Positions 63,386 to 64,000 of a DNA stretch of 64,000 nucleotides are shown in pieces (within the stretch, counting starts at the first letter, position 1; every line of letters starts with the position of its first letter). A program made the position numbers and the translations under genes. This stretch comes from Thalassobius sp034670005 (GTDB taxonomy: Bacteria; Pseudomonadota; Alphaproteobacteria; Rhodobacterales; Rhodobacteraceae): NCBI RefSeq assembly GCF_034670005.1, contig NZ_JAXMOH010000002.1, positions 248,001 to 312,000 on the forward strand, given 5' to 3'. The notes below the pieces were generated by a model that was not told where the DNA came from, did not search any database, and was given only the letters and a program-made list of their open reading frames with translations.

Positions 63386-63884
63386 CGGCAGCCACCTTCA
63401 TGCTGATCATCCGGTCGGGGTTCGCAGGCGGCTCGCCCTTGGTGATGTTGTCGACCAGATCCATCCCCGAAATCACCCGGCCATACACCGTGTATTGACC
63501 GTTGAGGAAATGGTTGTCCTTGAAGTTGATGAAGAACTGCGAATTGGCTGAATTCGGGTTCGCCGACCGCGCCGCACCCAAGGTGCCGCGATCATGCGGC
63601 AGTTTGGAAAATTCCGCTGGCAAATCAGGCAGATCGGACCCACCGGTGCCGGCCCGGCCCGGGTTGTAATCCTTTTCCATATTGGCATTCTGCACATCGC
63701 CTGTTTGCGCCATGAATCCGTCGATCACACGATGGAAAGCGACATTGTCATACTGACCCGCGCGCGCCAATTCCTTGATGCGGTCGCAATGCTTCGGAGC
63801 AACGTCCGGCAACAGTTCAATTGCGACAGTCCCGTCTTTCAGTTCGATCAGGATAGTGTTCTCCGGGTCTTTGATATCAGCCAT
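63372..63884 (-). CDS. ppiB: Cytoplasmic peptidyl-prolyl cis-trans isomerase B (cyclophilin)
   Basis: A 170-residue cyclophilin without signal peptide. FHRVIDGFMAQTGD and NSANSQFFINF carry the catalytic Arg and binding residues. AAGGAG lies 8 bases before the ATG at 63884, so the upstream in-frame start at 63899 is rejected. Its 3' end overlaps the secreted paralogue gene. The 116 bases to the right end of the window show no gene I can support. Confidence 0.94.
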   Translation of the reverse strand: MADIKDPENTILIELKDGTVAIELLPDVAPKHCDRIKELARAGQYDNVAFHRVIDGFMAQTGDVQNANMEKDYNPGRAGTGGSDLPDLPAEFSKLPHDRGTLGAARSANPNSANSQFFINFKDNHFLNGQYTVYGRVISGMDLVDNITKGEPPANPDRMISMKVAADVEG

Positions 63885-64000
63885 GTCGGGCTCCTTCATT
63901 TTTGCGTTGCGAGTTACCTAAGCTGCATGACGCCCTTTGCCAAGCCGGAGCTTGACCCAAACCGCGCTTCGGGTCATGTGTGACGCAAAATTTTGAGGAG

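Overview
The window looks like a chromosomal segment from an alphaproteobacterium of the Rhodobacteraceae (Roseobacter group). The evidence is moderate-to-high GC with strong codon bias, an rpsB-tsf pair, a trkA-trkH-hfq-hflX block, a GTTC-N7-GTTC (alphaproteobacterial LexA) box in front of uvrA, DUF5930-type M23 peptidase next to a bactofilin, and a style of tightly overlapping operons (ATGA/GTGA junctions) typical of the family. Taxonomy is inferred from protein resemblance and gene order, not from a marker search. I see no rRNA, tRNA, CRISPR array, transposase or prophage; nearly all of the sequence is ordinary core or near-core chromosome.

Layout. 1-4 kb: the end of a sensor kinase with its NarL/LuxR-type response regulator, a convergent 3-oxoadipyl-CoA thiolase (pcaF), and an orphan LuxR-type regulator with altered ligand-pocket residues. 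4-6 kb: rpsB-tsf. 6-8 kb: psuK-psuG for pseudouridine breakdown, then a DUF502 membrane protein. 8.8-10.7 kb: 3-hydroxybutyrate dehydrogenase with a patatin-like hydrolase. 10.7-10.9 kb: a strong candidate small RNA gene. 11-16 kb: a peptide-type solute-binding protein, an XRE-cupin regulator divergent from an acyl-CoA synthetase, a DsbA/FrnE oxidoreductase. 16-25 kb: two drug-efflux families (Bcr/CflA and SMR), icd, a beta-hydroxyacid dehydrogenase, a penicillin-acylase-family hydrolase and a hybrid histidine kinase. 25-29.5 kb: trkA-trkH-hfq-hflX. 29.6-38.7 kb: lipoprotein, SOS-controlled uvrA-Nudix, rhodanese, lpdA, DUF924, MFS, queA. 38.7-45.4 kb: a giant AsmA-like protein upstream of queA, bcp-DUF455, and M23 peptidase-bactofilin. 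45.6-48.5 kb: DUF1330, HNH nuclease, an oleate-hydratase-family protein. 48.6-53.9 kb: divergent cobalamin genes (cbiD-cobK leftwards with an AlkA-like glycosylase and an esterase; cobA-cobB rightwards). 54-64 kb: MFS, a translationally coupled cimA / alpha-beta hydrolase / squalene-phytoene-synthase-like operon, cysS, an aminotransferase, DUF3179 and two cyclophilins.

The most unusual items are non-coding. (1) A perfect 32-bp inverted repeat with a 3-nt loop lies between cysS and cimA. (2) A compact small-RNA gene with recognisable -35/-10 boxes, an internal hairpin and a canonical terminator lies upstream of hbdH. (3) A repeated element sits directly after the stop codon of four unrelated genes, always in the orientation of the gene; in two copies it is followed by two hairpins whose sequences differ although their arrangement is kept. 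Among proteins, the oleate hydratase homologue has Met where the usual catalytic Glu is found, and the LuxR orphan lacks three of the usual acyl-homoserine-lactone contact residues.
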